IMG/VR virus record: IMGVR_UViG_3300027754_000132
Location: 1 to 51,388 of that record
Length of the DNA stretch: 51,388 nt
Strand: one strand, 5' to 3'
From: a virus
Position 1 is the stretch's first letter. Each line of letters starts with the position of its first letter. Positions 32,953 to 41,394 of this stretch are shown piece by piece. Below the pieces are notes generated by a model that ran no database searches, had not been told where the DNA came from, and worked only from the letters and a program-made list of their open reading frames with translations. Made by a program: the position numbers and the translations under genes.

Positions 32953-35880
32953 TCATCCTCCAAATAAATGTGAGTTTTTATTAGAACCCATTTTATGGTG
33001 TCCAATTTTATTCCTATCCAAACCACCGACAACACCAGCAGTAGCTAAAGAATCTCTTTTATATGAGGAGTAGCCCATTGTAGGTTGCATTGTTTGCTGC
33101 ATCATTCTGCCGTTGGAATAGCCCCCAGAAGTAGGTTGCTCTGATAATGTCTCATCATAAATCTGGTCTTCTTTATAATTCTTATACATATAGTAGCCCG
33201 TACTAGCCGCAACTAAAGCTGCTGCTCCACCATATATTCCTTTTTTATTTTCAATAAAAAAAGATAATGCCTTACTTGGTTCTCTACCTAATTTAGACCT
33301 TGTTACAACCCTTCTAGCCTTATCTACTGAACCTGATTCCTCAAGAACATTTGCGGCTTTATTCATAAAACCTATAACCTCAGAATTAGCTGTATCCATT
33401 CTTGCTGCGTTTCCCGCTGCAGCTAGAGAAGTTTGATCTGACATAGCACTGAGTCTAACTACTCCACCAGATATATCAAGGATACTAGATGTCTCTAAAA
33501 CCATGACATCGTTAGCTAAATCCAAGCCAGCTTTTGCGGCGCCTTCAACCACCCTTCTTGCAGATTGACCTCCTATATTGGCAAATCCTATTCCTCCTTG
33601 AGCCATGCCTTCTGCGATTAAATCGACCAATGCTTTTTGCTCAACACCTGCACCCATAATACTTTTTAATTCAGCCCCCACTCCTCGTAGACCTTCTTCT
33701 ACACCATCTTGTAATACTTTCGTAATACCAACACTCTCATGTGCCGCTAGAGCATCAGCCACAAACTTCTCTGCGTGCGGCATATAATTTTGAGCCGTTG
33801 CGTCTTTACCTAAAGACCAAAATGCGTTAACAACATCTTGACCCTCTCTATTTGCTATGCTCAATGATACTTTACCTTGCTTTAATATATCTTCGCTTAC
33901 AATATTTTGAAGAGTTTCAGCTGGCAATATAATCCTACCTGCGATAGATGGATCTTGGCCTTGAAACTGAATTGGAAATGCAAAACTTTGTTGAGACCTA
34001 AAGTGTGAAACTCCAGTTTCAGTAAATATATCTGCCTGTGACGCATAGTCAAAAGTTTTTAATTTTGCTTCCAATGCTGCCTTAGACACTCCATCTAATG
34101 TTTCATCTTGTAACTGCAATGCAATTTGAGCTCTACCAATGCTAGCATTTTCTTGTGTTGCTTCAGCTAAAATTGTACTAAAAATTGTACTTCTTGTATC
34201 TAAGAAATTATAAGGCGAACCAATATTAGTTGCTGCTTGTGCAACCTCTATAGATTTATTCATGTATTCAGATATATTATTTGCGCCAAAACCAACTTTA
34301 AATGGAGAGCTTGGAGATGTACCTGTTGTGCTTATTTTCATTTGATCATAAAATGACAAATCAGAAGAAAAATTTTTATAAACTTTTCCTAAAGATTGTA
34401 AAATAGTTTCGGATGTTAAATTACCTTGTGGTGCTTGCTGCACAGCGGAGGCAATTTTGCCCATTTCTAGTATTCTACTATTTTGTCCATAATTTATGCC
34501 TAAGTTATTTATTAGGCTTGATGCAGTTTTATCATTTCCTCTTGCTGCTTGTAAGGTAGCTCTAACTTCGTCTTTACCATAGTTTGTTATTGCGCCGTCT
34601 TTGTCTGCGTAATGCATAAAGTCATTTTTTATTGGATCATATCTGATGAAACCTTCAGCACCTACCGTATTGTCATATAGACTTACGTTTCCAATTCCTT
34701 CATCAGTTAATAAGTAATTAAAACCAGCTTGAGATATATGTTGTATGTCTGCTATATTTTTTGTTGGAACTAATGCACTAGATTTATATATTTGTCTTCT
34801 TAAAATGTCGGACTCAGTTTTAAATGCATTGTAAACGGCGCTACCACTTTTTAATTGCAACCTATCTGCTTTATCTGAAGTTGTAGTATATTTATATATA
34901 AATGATTGTAATAATGTATCCGTATCTGCTACGTGAGAACCACCCCTAAGTTGTTCAAGCAAATCGATTGCAGTTTGGTCGCCGGCTTGTGAATCTCTAA
35001 CTATCCTTGCTGTTAAATCTGTATTTAGGGATATAGCTTCAACGGAAGCATAGGCTGCTCCTCCTCCTATCTTTGTATCTGCCATTATTTCTGGAGCATA
35101 CATAAACTCTCTATGATAATTAGCTATATCCGATTCGCTTAAAACTTTTCCACTATTAAGCGCGTCCATCTTCTTAGCTTCTACTGCGGTATTAACTAAA
35201 TCGTTCATATATGCGCGATTATATTCCAGAGTATCAACAAGTAATGTTTCGCCACTTTCAATCCCAGTAAAAAGATTACCGACAGCTTGTTGTGCTTCTT
35301 TATGGCTGGAATAAGAATCCATTTGTTTCATCGTTGATGTTAATTTTTCTATATCGAAATTAACGTTATGACCAGCTATAACACTATTCTTTTCCATTAA
35401 GCCATTAATCATTTTTGTTGCTTCATCTAAAAATTGTTTTCCACCATCTTCTGCTCCTACAACTTTACCTGATTTAAACAAATCAGAAAAAGATTTGCCC
35501 TCACCATACATTAAACCACCCAATTGCTGAGAACGAAATGTAACATTGCTACCAGATTTTATGGAGCCAGAAGAAGATATATCGCTAGTAGCCATTTGTA
35601 CAATTTGAGAATTCCTAAAAATTCCAGATGTTTCTACGTCAAACATTTTTATGTTTCTTCCACCAACAACATCAGACAAATTTTTTAAAGTTGCCGATCC
35701 AGTACCTTGATTTACATCAAACATTTGACTTAATGCCCTAGAACTCATTAAATTAGTTCCTACGTTAAAAGCATCAAAACCTGGCTTGTTGGGATTGACG
35801 TTAAACATTGTTCTATTAAGAAGAATTTGTGCTGGATGAGATGCTCCGCTCGCCTGTATCCACACCATACCTAAAGGCAC
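32953..35880 (-). CDS. large virion-region protein with DEDDh exonuclease domain
   Basis: 975 aa as read from a GTG at 35880; the ATG at 35808 would remove the overlap with the upstream ORF. Residues about 75-325 carry all five DnaQ-like residues: D81-x-E83 (M-F-D-V-E-T-S-G), D176 (A-G-H-N-V-N-F-D), H315 and D320 (G-G-S-H-V-A-D-T-D). The His to Asp spacing of five fits the DEDDh class. The remaining 650 residues are Ala/Gly/Ser-rich with helices, and the C terminus has one membrane-like segment (G-G-A-A-A-L-V-A-A-S-T-G-Y-Y-M-Y) and basic tail. A 3'-5' exonuclease in a structural block is unusual. It could trim DNA ends on entry, or digest host DNA. Confidence 0.8.
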   Translation of the reverse strand: MPLGMVWIQASGASHPAQILLNRTMFNVNPNKPGFDAFNVGTNLMSSRALSQMFDVNQGTGSATLKNLSDVVGGRNIKMFDVETSGIFRNSQIVQMATSDISSSGSIKSGSNVTFRSQQLGGLMYGEGKSFSDLFKSGKVVGAEDGGKQFLDEATKMINGLMEKNSVIAGHNVNFDIEKLTSTMKQMDSYSSHKEAQQAVGNLFTGIESGETLLVDTLEYNRAYMNDLVNTAVEAKKMDALNSGKVLSESDIANYHREFMYAPEIMADTKIGGGAAYASVEAISLNTDLTARIVRDSQAGDQTAIDLLEQLRGGSHVADTDTLLQSFIYKYTTTSDKADRLQLKSGSAVYNAFKTESDILRRQIYKSSALVPTKNIADIQHISQAGFNYLLTDEGIGNVSLYDNTVGAEGFIRYDPIKNDFMHYADKDGAITNYGKDEVRATLQAARGNDKTASSLINNLGINYGQNSRILEMGKIASAVQQAPQGNLTSETILQSLGKVYKNFSSDLSFYDQMKISTTGTSPSSPFKVGFGANNISEYMNKSIEVAQAATNIGSPYNFLDTRSTIFSTILAEATQENASIGRAQIALQLQDETLDGVSKAALEAKLKTFDYASQADIFTETGVSHFRSQQSFAFPIQFQGQDPSIAGRIILPAETLQNIVSEDILKQGKVSLSIANREGQDVVNAFWSLGKDATAQNYMPHAEKFVADALAAHESVGITKVLQDGVEEGLRGVGAELKSIMGAGVEQKALVDLIAEGMAQGGIGFANIGGQSARRVVEGAAKAGLDLANDVMVLETSSILDISGGVVRLSAMSDQTSLAAAGNAARMDTANSEVIGFMNKAANVLEESGSVDKARRVVTRSKLGREPSKALSFFIENKKGIYGGAAALVAASTGYYMYKNYKEDQIYDETLSEQPTSGGYSNGRMMQQTMQPTMGYSSYKRDSLATAGVVGGLDRNKIGHHKMGSNKNSHLFGG

Positions 35881-36271
35881 TTCTATATTTGTTGGCAGAT
35901 GGGAGCTGTATCCCTGGACTACCTGCTTGTTGAAAAACCTCCGGCAAACGAAGAATGTCTTCCTTGTATACTTTTTCTAAAAGCCTTCTACTTTCAGCAT
36001 CTAAAATATCAAGATTAATTCCACCGCCACGCATTAGATATTCTACATCAACACCAGCAGATCTAAACGGATCTAGATTAGTTAATAACTTTGATTGATA
36101 TTCTTTTTCAAATCTTGAATATCTATCTAAAAAATCTTTTCCTGTACCATAAATAGAATCTGTTTTTTTTAAATCTATCCTGCCAAAAAAAGATCCTATA
36201 CTTCCAGTACCCTGCAGAGAAGTTTTTAATAATTCACTTGTAGGAATACTAAAATTATTCAATATTGCCAT
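35816..36271 (-). CDS. small unknown protein overlapping the exonuclease gene
   Basis: 151 aa starting inside the end of the 249-aa gene (17 bases). N-terminal 110 residues are plausible protein (F-G-R-I-D-L-K-K-T-D, E-K-V-Y-K-E-D-I-L-R-L-P-E-V-F). The last 35 residues are Ser-rich and unlike the rest. The +1 frame over that end reads V-V-Q-G-Y-S-S-H-L-P-T-N-I-E-V-P-L-G and leads into the exonuclease ORF, so a frameshift in the five-T run at 35937-35933 would join both genes. No family recognised. Confidence 0.6.
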   Translation of the reverse strand: MAILNNFSIPTSELLKTSLQGTGSIGSFFGRIDLKKTDSIYGTGKDFLDRYSRFEKEYQSKLLTNLDPFRSAGVDVEYLMRGGGINLDILDAESRRLLEKVYKEDILRLPEVFQQAGSPGIQLPSANKYRSAFRYGVDTGERSISSSTNSS

Positions 36272-37001
36272 TAGATGGGGCCTCTAACGCTATTGGCAAT
36301 TCGGATGCTTCAATGTAATCGTCAACTTCATATGTTCCCAACTTCTTTCTAAGAAGTTTTTCTTTTTCTATTTGTACTGCTTGTACTTTATACAAAATAT
36401 CAGATATTGCTTGAGCGCTATCAATTTGCGTTTGTCCTGCCTTAGCTTTTGCTTCTCTTGTAGCAAGCAATTGGTTTCTCAAATCTTTTCTTCTTTTATG
36501 TAACCTGTCTTCTAGTTCTACAGCTAAATGTAATTCTTTTTTCATAATTGGATTGCCATCATGATCTATACCAATTATATTTTCTTGTATAAAATGTTCT
36601 TTAGCTAATAGTTTAGTTTTACGAAGATATTGAACTTCTTGATCAACAAGATCTCTAATCATAGAAACTTCTACCAAATTCTCCGAATGGACCTCAAGTT
36701 GCTCCATATACTCTGCTGTAAATTGCGCAACCATAGACATTTCTATAGGGCATGGATTTCCTTTGGGAGCTAAGTTCTCTTTATGCAATGGGCATGTTGA
36801 GGCAAAAATGCATTTTGCGGCTTCACAATTCATAGGTATTGAAGAAAACATAGTTGTACGTGTTTTTTGTGGTCTAATAAGTTCTACAGCTTTTGACTTA
36901 TCTTCATCTGACCATTCTTCAGGAAAAAACAAATCTGGACGTAAAGATTCAAACTGTTTTAAAAATTTATCTTTGTCATTAAATTTTTCTATATTACCCA
37001 T
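36255..37001 (-). CDS. charged protein with four-Cys motif
   Basis: About 248 aa from the ATG at 37001, overlapping the upstream zinc-ribbon gene by eight bases. A four-Cys cluster, C-x4-C-x5-C-x13-C (C-E-A-A-K-C ... S-T-C-P-L-H-K ... N-P-C-P-I-E), lies near residues 59-84, probably a zinc or iron-sulfur site. Then a long helical coiled-coil region to the end. No family recognised. Sits where a terminase small subunit could be, but no helix-turn-helix is seen. Confidence 0.7.
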   Translation of the reverse strand: MGNIEKFNDKDKFLKQFESLRPDLFFPEEWSDEDKSKAVELIRPQKTRTTMFSSIPMNCEAAKCIFASTCPLHKENLAPKGNPCPIEMSMVAQFTAEYMEQLEVHSENLVEVSMIRDLVDQEVQYLRKTKLLAKEHFIQENIIGIDHDGNPIMKKELHLAVELEDRLHKRRKDLRNQLLATREAKAKAGQTQIDSAQAISDILYKVQAVQIEKEKLLRKKLGTYEVDDYIEASELPIALEAPSNGNIE

Positions 37002-37176
37002 TAAAATCAATCCATTCAGAACTATAAAAATCAGAACCCTTATAGGATTCTATAACTGCGGAATTGCAATCCATGCAATAGTATTCGTTATTGGAAACTA
37101 CTATAAAATTTTCATATTGCATATATTCTTCTCTTGTTATAAAAGACATTATACCACTACATCTAGGGCACAGCAC
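36994..37176 (-). CDS. small zinc-ribbon protein
   Basis: 60 aa, GTG start directly after the previous stop. C-P-R-C near the start and C-M-D-C at about residues 34-37 form a two-knuckle zinc ribbon. Rest is Tyr-rich. Part of a run of small Cys-motif genes. Role unknown. Confidence 0.7.
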   Translation of the reverse strand: MLCPRCSGIMSFITREEYMQYENFIVVSNNEYYCMDCNSAVIESYKGSDFYSSEWIDFNG

Positions 37177-37590
37177 TTAGTTTATTTCTTCTAATAGTTT
37201 TGCTAATCCTTTTTGCAGTTTTTCTTTAACTTCGTTGTCTTGCACTGCATTAACAAAAGTGCTTACCTCTCTCATTTCGTCTGGAGAAAGATATGAAGAA
37301 ATCATATATCTTGACCCTTTGCAGACTTCGCAATATGGTTCCGACCTATCGGAATTGCAAATGCATTTTTCTAAAATTCCAAAATGCTCTAGCGAATCTG
37401 CTATATTCAACCATTTATTTTTAAATAATTTCTTAGTTTGTTCTTTATATGCTCTCAACTTATGTTGATCACTAGAAAGTAGTGTTCCCATATCTAAAGA
37501 ATTTTTCATTAATTCATTAATACTTTTATATAAAAAATTTGCTAGCTGAAAATCACCATTATCATCTGTATAACTTTTCCATTCATTCAT
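37177..37590 (-). CDS. small helical protein with Cys pairs
   Basis: 137 aa from the ATG at 37590, after an AAAGG site. Helical N-terminal two-thirds (F-L-Y-K-S-I-N-E-L-M-K-N-S-L). A Cys cluster follows: K-C-I-C-N-S ... Y-C-E-V-C-K-G, resembling a zinc knuckle. End is helical again. Coupled to the 60-aa zinc ribbon. No family recognised. Confidence 0.7.
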   Translation of the reverse strand: MNEWKSYTDDNGDFQLANFLYKSINELMKNSLDMGTLLSSDQHKLRAYKEQTKKLFKNKWLNIADSLEHFGILEKCICNSDRSEPYCEVCKGSRYMISSYLSPDEMREVSTFVNAVQDNEVKEKLQKGLAKLLEEIN

Positions 37591-37608
37591 CACGTAACCT
37601 TTTTCTAT

Positions 37609-37962
37609 CTATGGATTTCTACCTGAACTTGGTCTATGACCTGTCATTGGACTAGGGCCACTTCTTCTACCACTACTACTATTATACATCCCCATTGAAC
37701 CAAGACCCAATCCCCCAGCAGCGTATCGAGCACCTACTTGTCTCTGCCTTGCGGCTATAGACATTGATCTATGTTTTGTTGCAAATTCTGGACTATATCT
37801 GTCCATTGGATGTAGGCTTCTTCCACCAGCAAACATTTTTGCTTCTACTCTATTTGCTAATCCCGCACCACGTCCACTATCTAAATGCTTTCCTGCCGCG
37901 CGGGCACCGAGTCCAAGTTTTTCAAAAACGTATGGAAGTCTTTTACCTGGCATAGATGGCAT
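37609..37962 (-). CDS. small basic Gly/Arg-rich protein
   Basis: 117 aa. M-P-S-M-P-G-K-R-L-P-Y-V-F-E-K-L-G-L-G-A-R-A-A-G. Very basic, with Gly/Ser/Arg-rich end (S-G-R-R-S-G-P-S-P-M-T-G-H-R). Likely binds DNA or packs in the virion, by composition. One base after the 77-aa gene. Confidence 0.65.
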   Translation of the reverse strand: MPSMPGKRLPYVFEKLGLGARAAGKHLDSGRGAGLANRVEAKMFAGGRSLHPMDRYSPEFATKHRSMSIAARQRQVGARYAAGGLGLGSMGMYNSSSGRRSGPSPMTGHRPSSGRNP

Positions 37963-37963
37963 A

Positions 37964-38197
37964 CTAGTAGTTCCTTATTCCTTTTTGAGCACCAGGGACA
38001 GATCTACCAGTGCCATTCCCACGTCGGCCTCTCATTAGACCATATGTACCGATAGCAGCTCCGCCAAGAACAGCGGATTTCTTTGGATTTCTAGCAACGC
38101 GTTCGAATTGAGATCTCCCGAATTTAGATATACCAGAAGTTTTGCTGTGTGCAACAGCATTTGATATTCTGCCACCTTTGCCTGACATTTTTGCCAT
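37964..38197 (-). CDS. small basic protein with hydrophobic stretch
   Basis: 77 aa behind TGGAG. Basic (R-I-S-N-A-V-A-H-S-K-T, N-P-K-K-S-A-V-L-G-G-A-A-I-G-T-Y-G), ending in R-G-R-R-G-N-G-T-G-R. Composition similar to the next gene. A promoter ATTACTATAAT lies upstream. Confidence 0.65.
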   Translation of the reverse strand: MAKMSGKGGRISNAVAHSKTSGISKFGRSQFERVARNPKKSAVLGGAAIGTYGLMRGRRGNGTGRSVPGAQKGIRNY

Positions 38198-38227
38198 GGT
38201 AAATACTCCAATCTATTAAATTCATTA

Positions 38228-38233
38228 ATTATA
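38228..38233 (-). promoter_or_regulatory. -10 promoter TATAAT (ATTACTATAAT)
   Basis: Minus-strand TATAAT within ATTACTATAAT, the same eleven bases as before the fibre gene at 4.3 kb. About 30 bases before the 77-aa gene, with a GGAG ribosome site between. Probably starts the structural operon independently of the AAA+ gene. Confidence 0.5.
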
Positions 38234-38245
38234 GTAATGATACTA

Positions 38246-39664
38246 TCAAATAGCTTTTAGTTTCTTAGTTGGTTTAATTATTTTGAAATGAAAATCATCA
38301 TCGTAATAATCTAGATTAAAGATAGCACCTTTAGGTATCGTCGATCCGACTATAGATTTAGATATTGATGTTTCTATTTTATCTCTTCTAATTTGAGCTA
38401 AACCACGAGCTCCTTTTACCGAATCTATCCCCTTGTCTATCAAGCCATTTATAACATTTTGATTATATTCTATCATAAAACCTTTTTTATTTAATTTACT
38501 AGAAATAACCCTCATCTCTAACTCGGCTATCTTTTCACAGTCGGCGCGTGTTAAATGATTAAATACTACAATTTTATCAAGCCTATTCAAAAGCTCTGGT
38601 CTAAAGTATTTTCTAGCTGCATCCATAGTATTTCTTTCAACCATAGATTTTAGTGGTATTGCAGATGTTGATACTTGGTAATTTACATTTTTATTAAAAC
38701 CAGTTCCAGTACCTATCATATGATCTACTGTTTTTTCATTACCTAAGTTTGTAGTTAATATTATTACAGTATTTCTAAAATCTACTTTTTCACCTTTGCC
38801 ATCAGTGATAATACCTTCATCAAATACTCTTAAAAATGTATTCCAAATATCTGGATGAGCTTTTTCCACTTCATCTATAAGCACAACTGAATTTGGATTC
38901 TTTTGTATTTGGTTGACTAATTGCCCACCTTCATCATGACCGACATATCCTGGCGGTGAACCTATAAGTTTTTGGTTTTCATGCTTTTGTTGGAATTCGC
39001 CACAATCTATTCTAACCATAGGATAATCAGATGAAAATAAATACTCATGCAATGTTCTAGCAAGATGCGTTTTACCAACACCAGATGCTCCCGCAAAAAG
39101 AAAAACACCCAAAGGCCTATTTTCGTCATTCATGCCGGCTTGTGATCTAAGCAGTGCTTCGCAAATGGATTCAACTGCTTCATCTTGACCTATCAAATTA
39201 TTCTTAAGAAAGTGTTCTAATCCTAAAAACTTTTGTTTAGATATTTTTTTAGGTAATTTATTTTTATCCTGCTGTTTAGACACAGCATTGTTTTTATTTT
39301 TTACTTTACTTAAGATATTTTTTATATCTTCAAAATTTTGATCATTACCAAGATCATATTCTTCAATCCCGTAGGAATAGGCAATTGCAACCCAATAGTC
39401 AATATCTAAACCTGGGTTAAGCATTACACATCCTGTATATAGTGCTTCTACACATCTTTCTGCATCTGGTCTGGTCATCAGACCTAACGCCTGAGAAATT
39501 TCCGTTTTTAGATTAAATATAACATATTGAAGAACTTTTCTTCTTCTTTCTTTTTCTGTCTTGCTATCTAGCTGAGACATAAAAGAATCTATTTCTTCTG
39601 GTTCTAGAACTTTGTATTTTACATATGCGTTTAGATCTGGAACATATATTTGGTAAAGTTTCAC
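38246..39664 (-). CDS. Clp-type AAA+ ATPase with unusual N terminus
   Basis: About 472 aa. I use the GTG at 39664 because GGAG precedes it. An upstream TTG at 39682 is also open. Residues numbered from the TTG: Walker A G-A-S-G-V-G-K-T at 198-205, Walker B V-V-L-I-D-E-V-E-K-A-H, then N-T-V-I-I-L-T-T-N-L-G sensor 1, F-R-P-E-L-L-N-R-L-D arginine finger, and a C-terminal G-A-R-G-L-A-Q-I-R small domain. This matches the ClpA/ClpB second AAA module. The first 150 residues lack Clp N-domain and begin V-P-D-L-N-A-Y-V-K-Y-K-V, recalling phage tail-assembly chaperones. Likely an unfoldase or chaperone for virion assembly. Confidence 0.9.
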   Translation of the reverse strand: MKLYQIYVPDLNAYVKYKVLEPEEIDSFMSQLDSKTEKERRRKVLQYVIFNLKTEISQALGLMTRPDAERCVEALYTGCVMLNPGLDIDYWVAIAYSYGIEEYDLGNDQNFEDIKNILSKVKNKNNAVSKQQDKNKLPKKISKQKFLGLEHFLKNNLIGQDEAVESICEALLRSQAGMNDENRPLGVFLFAGASGVGKTHLARTLHEYLFSSDYPMVRIDCGEFQQKHENQKLIGSPPGYVGHDEGGQLVNQIQKNPNSVVLIDEVEKAHPDIWNTFLRVFDEGIITDGKGEKVDFRNTVIILTTNLGNEKTVDHMIGTGTGFNKNVNYQVSTSAIPLKSMVERNTMDAARKYFRPELLNRLDKIVVFNHLTRADCEKIAELEMRVISSKLNKKGFMIEYNQNVINGLIDKGIDSVKGARGLAQIRRDKIETSISKSIVGSTIPKGAIFNLDYYDDDFHFKIIKPTKKLKAI

Positions 39665-39665
39665 T

Positions 39666-39822
39666 TTGCTCCGATCAATCAAATTTTAATTTTAATATCT
39701 ATATATTAATATAATATATTATTATATATATACATATTAGTTAAATATATATGTATATAGTAAGGGGGGTAGGGGGTAGGGGGTAAAATCCCAGTCTACT
39801 ATTTTTTTTACTTAAGATCAAG
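39666..39822. other. AT-rich promoter region with inverted repeat and G-tract
   Basis: The stretch is nearly all A/T. It has an inverted repeat (39724-39760, ATACATAT against ATATGTAT), several possible -10 boxes on the minus strand, and GGGGGG-TA-GGGGG-TA-GGGGG at 39764-39783. It precedes the AAA+ gene and follows the small minus gene. A promoter or replication-control site is likely. Confidence 0.45.
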
Positions 39823-39984
39823 TTATTTGCCAATTTTTTTTATATTTTCTATATTTGGTTGTCCTTCATCACAGGGACCAGCAAATGCCCAGTACTTTAC
39901 TAAATCTGTTGGTGTGTGAAATCTATTTTGCAGCAAGTAAATTGCTCTATAAAAATTATCATCTAATTGTATTTTGCGTTGCAT
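39823..39984 (-). CDS. small unknown ORF, 53 aa
   Basis: From the ATG at 39984: M-Q-R-K-I-Q-L-D-D-N-F-Y-R-A-I-Y-L-L-Q-N-R-F, then Y-W-A-F-A-G-P-C. The longer frame to 40098 overlaps the opposite-strand gene and lacks a good ribosome site. The protein looks real by composition, but there is no family and only weak translation signals. Confidence 0.45.
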   Translation of the reverse strand: MQRKIQLDDNFYRAIYLLQNRFHTPTDLVKYWAFAGPCDEGQPNIENIKKIGK

Positions 39985-40049
39985 TTTGTATCTTTCTTGT
40001 ATATAATTCCATGTAGTAATTATACCATTGGATCTCTCAAAGGAATCAT

Positions 40050-40229
40050 ATGCAAAAAGATATAAAGCCTTCTTACAACTATTTGAAAAAATTAACAAAA
40101 TTAAGAGAAGATGTTCGCCAACATATGCTTGGTCAAGATTCGGAAACTCAAGCAGAAATGAGATTCGTAGAAAAACAGATCATCGAAAAGATGAGAGAAG
40201 TACAAGCTGCTTTATCGATGAAAGTATGA
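40050..40229 (+). CDS. small helical protein upstream of recA, 59 aa
   Basis: ATG at 40050 with an AAAGGA ribosome site. 59 residues, highly helical and charged (Y-L-K-K-L-T-K-L-R-E-D-V-R-Q-H-M, A-E-M-R-F-V-E-K-Q-I-I-E-K-M-R-E-V-Q-A-A-L), likely a coiled coil. It ends 12 bases before recA. A different-frame ORF over the same bases is a shadow without a ribosome site. Function unknown. Confidence 0.7.
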   Translation: MQKDIKPSYNYLKKLTKLREDVRQHMLGQDSETQAEMRFVEKQIIEKMREVQAALSMKV

Positions 40230-40241
40230 TAGTATAATACC

Positions 40242-41213
40242 ATGGAAGATTCAAAGGCATTAGACGTAGTAATTGCTCAGTTAGAACGCCAATTTGGTGT
40301 AGGTACCGTATTCCCTTTAGGTAAAGCTAATGTGGAAAAATGGCCATCTATTCCTACTGGTGCTCCTACTTTAGATAAGATCCTCGGCATTGGTGGTTTG
40401 CCACGAGGTAGGATAGTGGAAATATATGGTCCTGAGTCATCTGGTAAATCCACAATTGCATTAACAGTTATTACTGAAGCCCAAAAGATGGGTTTGAAGT
40501 GCGCATACATAGATGCTGAACATGCTCTAGATCCTATTTACATGCAAGCTTTGGGTGTTGATTTGGATGAGCTAATATTCTCTCAACCAGATTACGGCGA
40601 GCAAGCACTTGAAATAGTTGACCGTTTAGTTCGCACGGGTGAGGTTGGAGTAATTGTAATAGATTCAGTTGCCTCACTAATACCAAAAGCAGAGCTGGAA
40701 GGTGAGATGGAATCAGCTCAGATGGGTCTACAAGCTCGTCTAATGGCCAAAGCGATGAGAAAGCTAGTTTCGGCAGCTTCTGAGTCAAAAACGCTCCTAT
40801 TGTTTATAAATCAACTTAGAAGTAAAATTGGTATCATGTTTGGTAATCCGGAAACTACTCCTGGCGGAATGGCATTAAAGTATGCTGCGTCTGTTCGTAT
40901 TGATTTACGTAAAAAGGAAGATCTTAAGGATAAAGCCGGCGATGCTATAGGTATCAAGGTTAAAGCTAAGATTATAAAGAATAAGATGGCCCCACCATTA
41001 AAGATTACAGAGTTTGATATACTTTATGGTAAGGGTATAGATCAGTTTGGTTGCTTGTTTGATCTTGCTTTATCTCAAGGTATGTTTACTCAAAAAGGTG
41101 CTTGGGTTTATTTGGATGGTGAAAACTTTGCTCAAGGTAGAGATAATGCTGTTGAAAAGCTTAAGTTAGATCCAAAGCTGATTGCTTTAATTAAGGAAAA
41201 GAATAATATATGA
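40242..41213 (+). CDS. recA: RecA recombinase
   Basis: 323 aa, of bacterial RecA type. Walker A G-P-E-S-S-G-K-S-T near residue 64, Walker B V-I-V-I-D-S-V-A-S-L, L2-like loop with I-N-Q-L-R-S-K-I-G and G-N-P-E-T-T-P-G-G-M-A-L-K-Y. It lacks the long C-terminal acidic domain of many bacterial RecAs. It drives strand exchange for phage recombination and repair. No clear ribosome site: a TATAAT lies three bases before the ATG, too close for a normal promoter. Translation may be coupled to the preceding gene. Confidence 0.95.
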   Translation: MEDSKALDVVIAQLERQFGVGTVFPLGKANVEKWPSIPTGAPTLDKILGIGGLPRGRIVEIYGPESSGKSTIALTVITEAQKMGLKCAYIDAEHALDPIYMQALGVDLDELIFSQPDYGEQALEIVDRLVRTGEVGVIVIDSVASLIPKAELEGEMESAQMGLQARLMAKAMRKLVSAASESKTLLLFINQLRSKIGIMFGNPETTPGGMALKYAASVRIDLRKKEDLKDKAGDAIGIKVKAKIIKNKMAPPLKITEFDILYGKGIDQFGCLFDLALSQGMFTQKGAWVYLDGENFAQGRDNAVEKLKLDPKLIALIKEKNNI

Positions 41214-41374
41214 AATCTGGCTTTGAGTCGGCCGCTTGTTCTGAATGTACTTTTCCCCCTAATCATTTAATCTCACAAATACCTTTTAAAGATAAGCGTA
41301 TTATTCGTTATTCGGTTAAGTGTAAGGATTGTAATGATTCTTGGGAAGAGAACTTTCTTAAAGAAGACAGTTAA
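41210..41374 (+). CDS. small zinc-ribbon protein after recA, 54 aa
   Basis: ATG overlaps the recA stop as ATGA. 54 residues with C-S-E-C (10-13) and C-K-D-C (38-41), the two halves of a zinc ribbon. Co-translated with recA. Function unknown. Confidence 0.75.
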   Translation: MKSGFESAACSECTFPPNHLISQIPFKDKRIIRYSVKCKDCNDSWEENFLKEDS

Positions 41375-41394
41375 TCTTTTGCCTTCCCCGCAAG

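Noticed and set aside
37148-37156. TGGTATAAT promoter
   Set aside because: Lies inside the zinc-ribbon frame between C-P-R-C and C-M-D-C, so probably chance.
39764-39783. G-quadruplex
   Set aside because: Only three G runs of five or six; a fourth run is missing.
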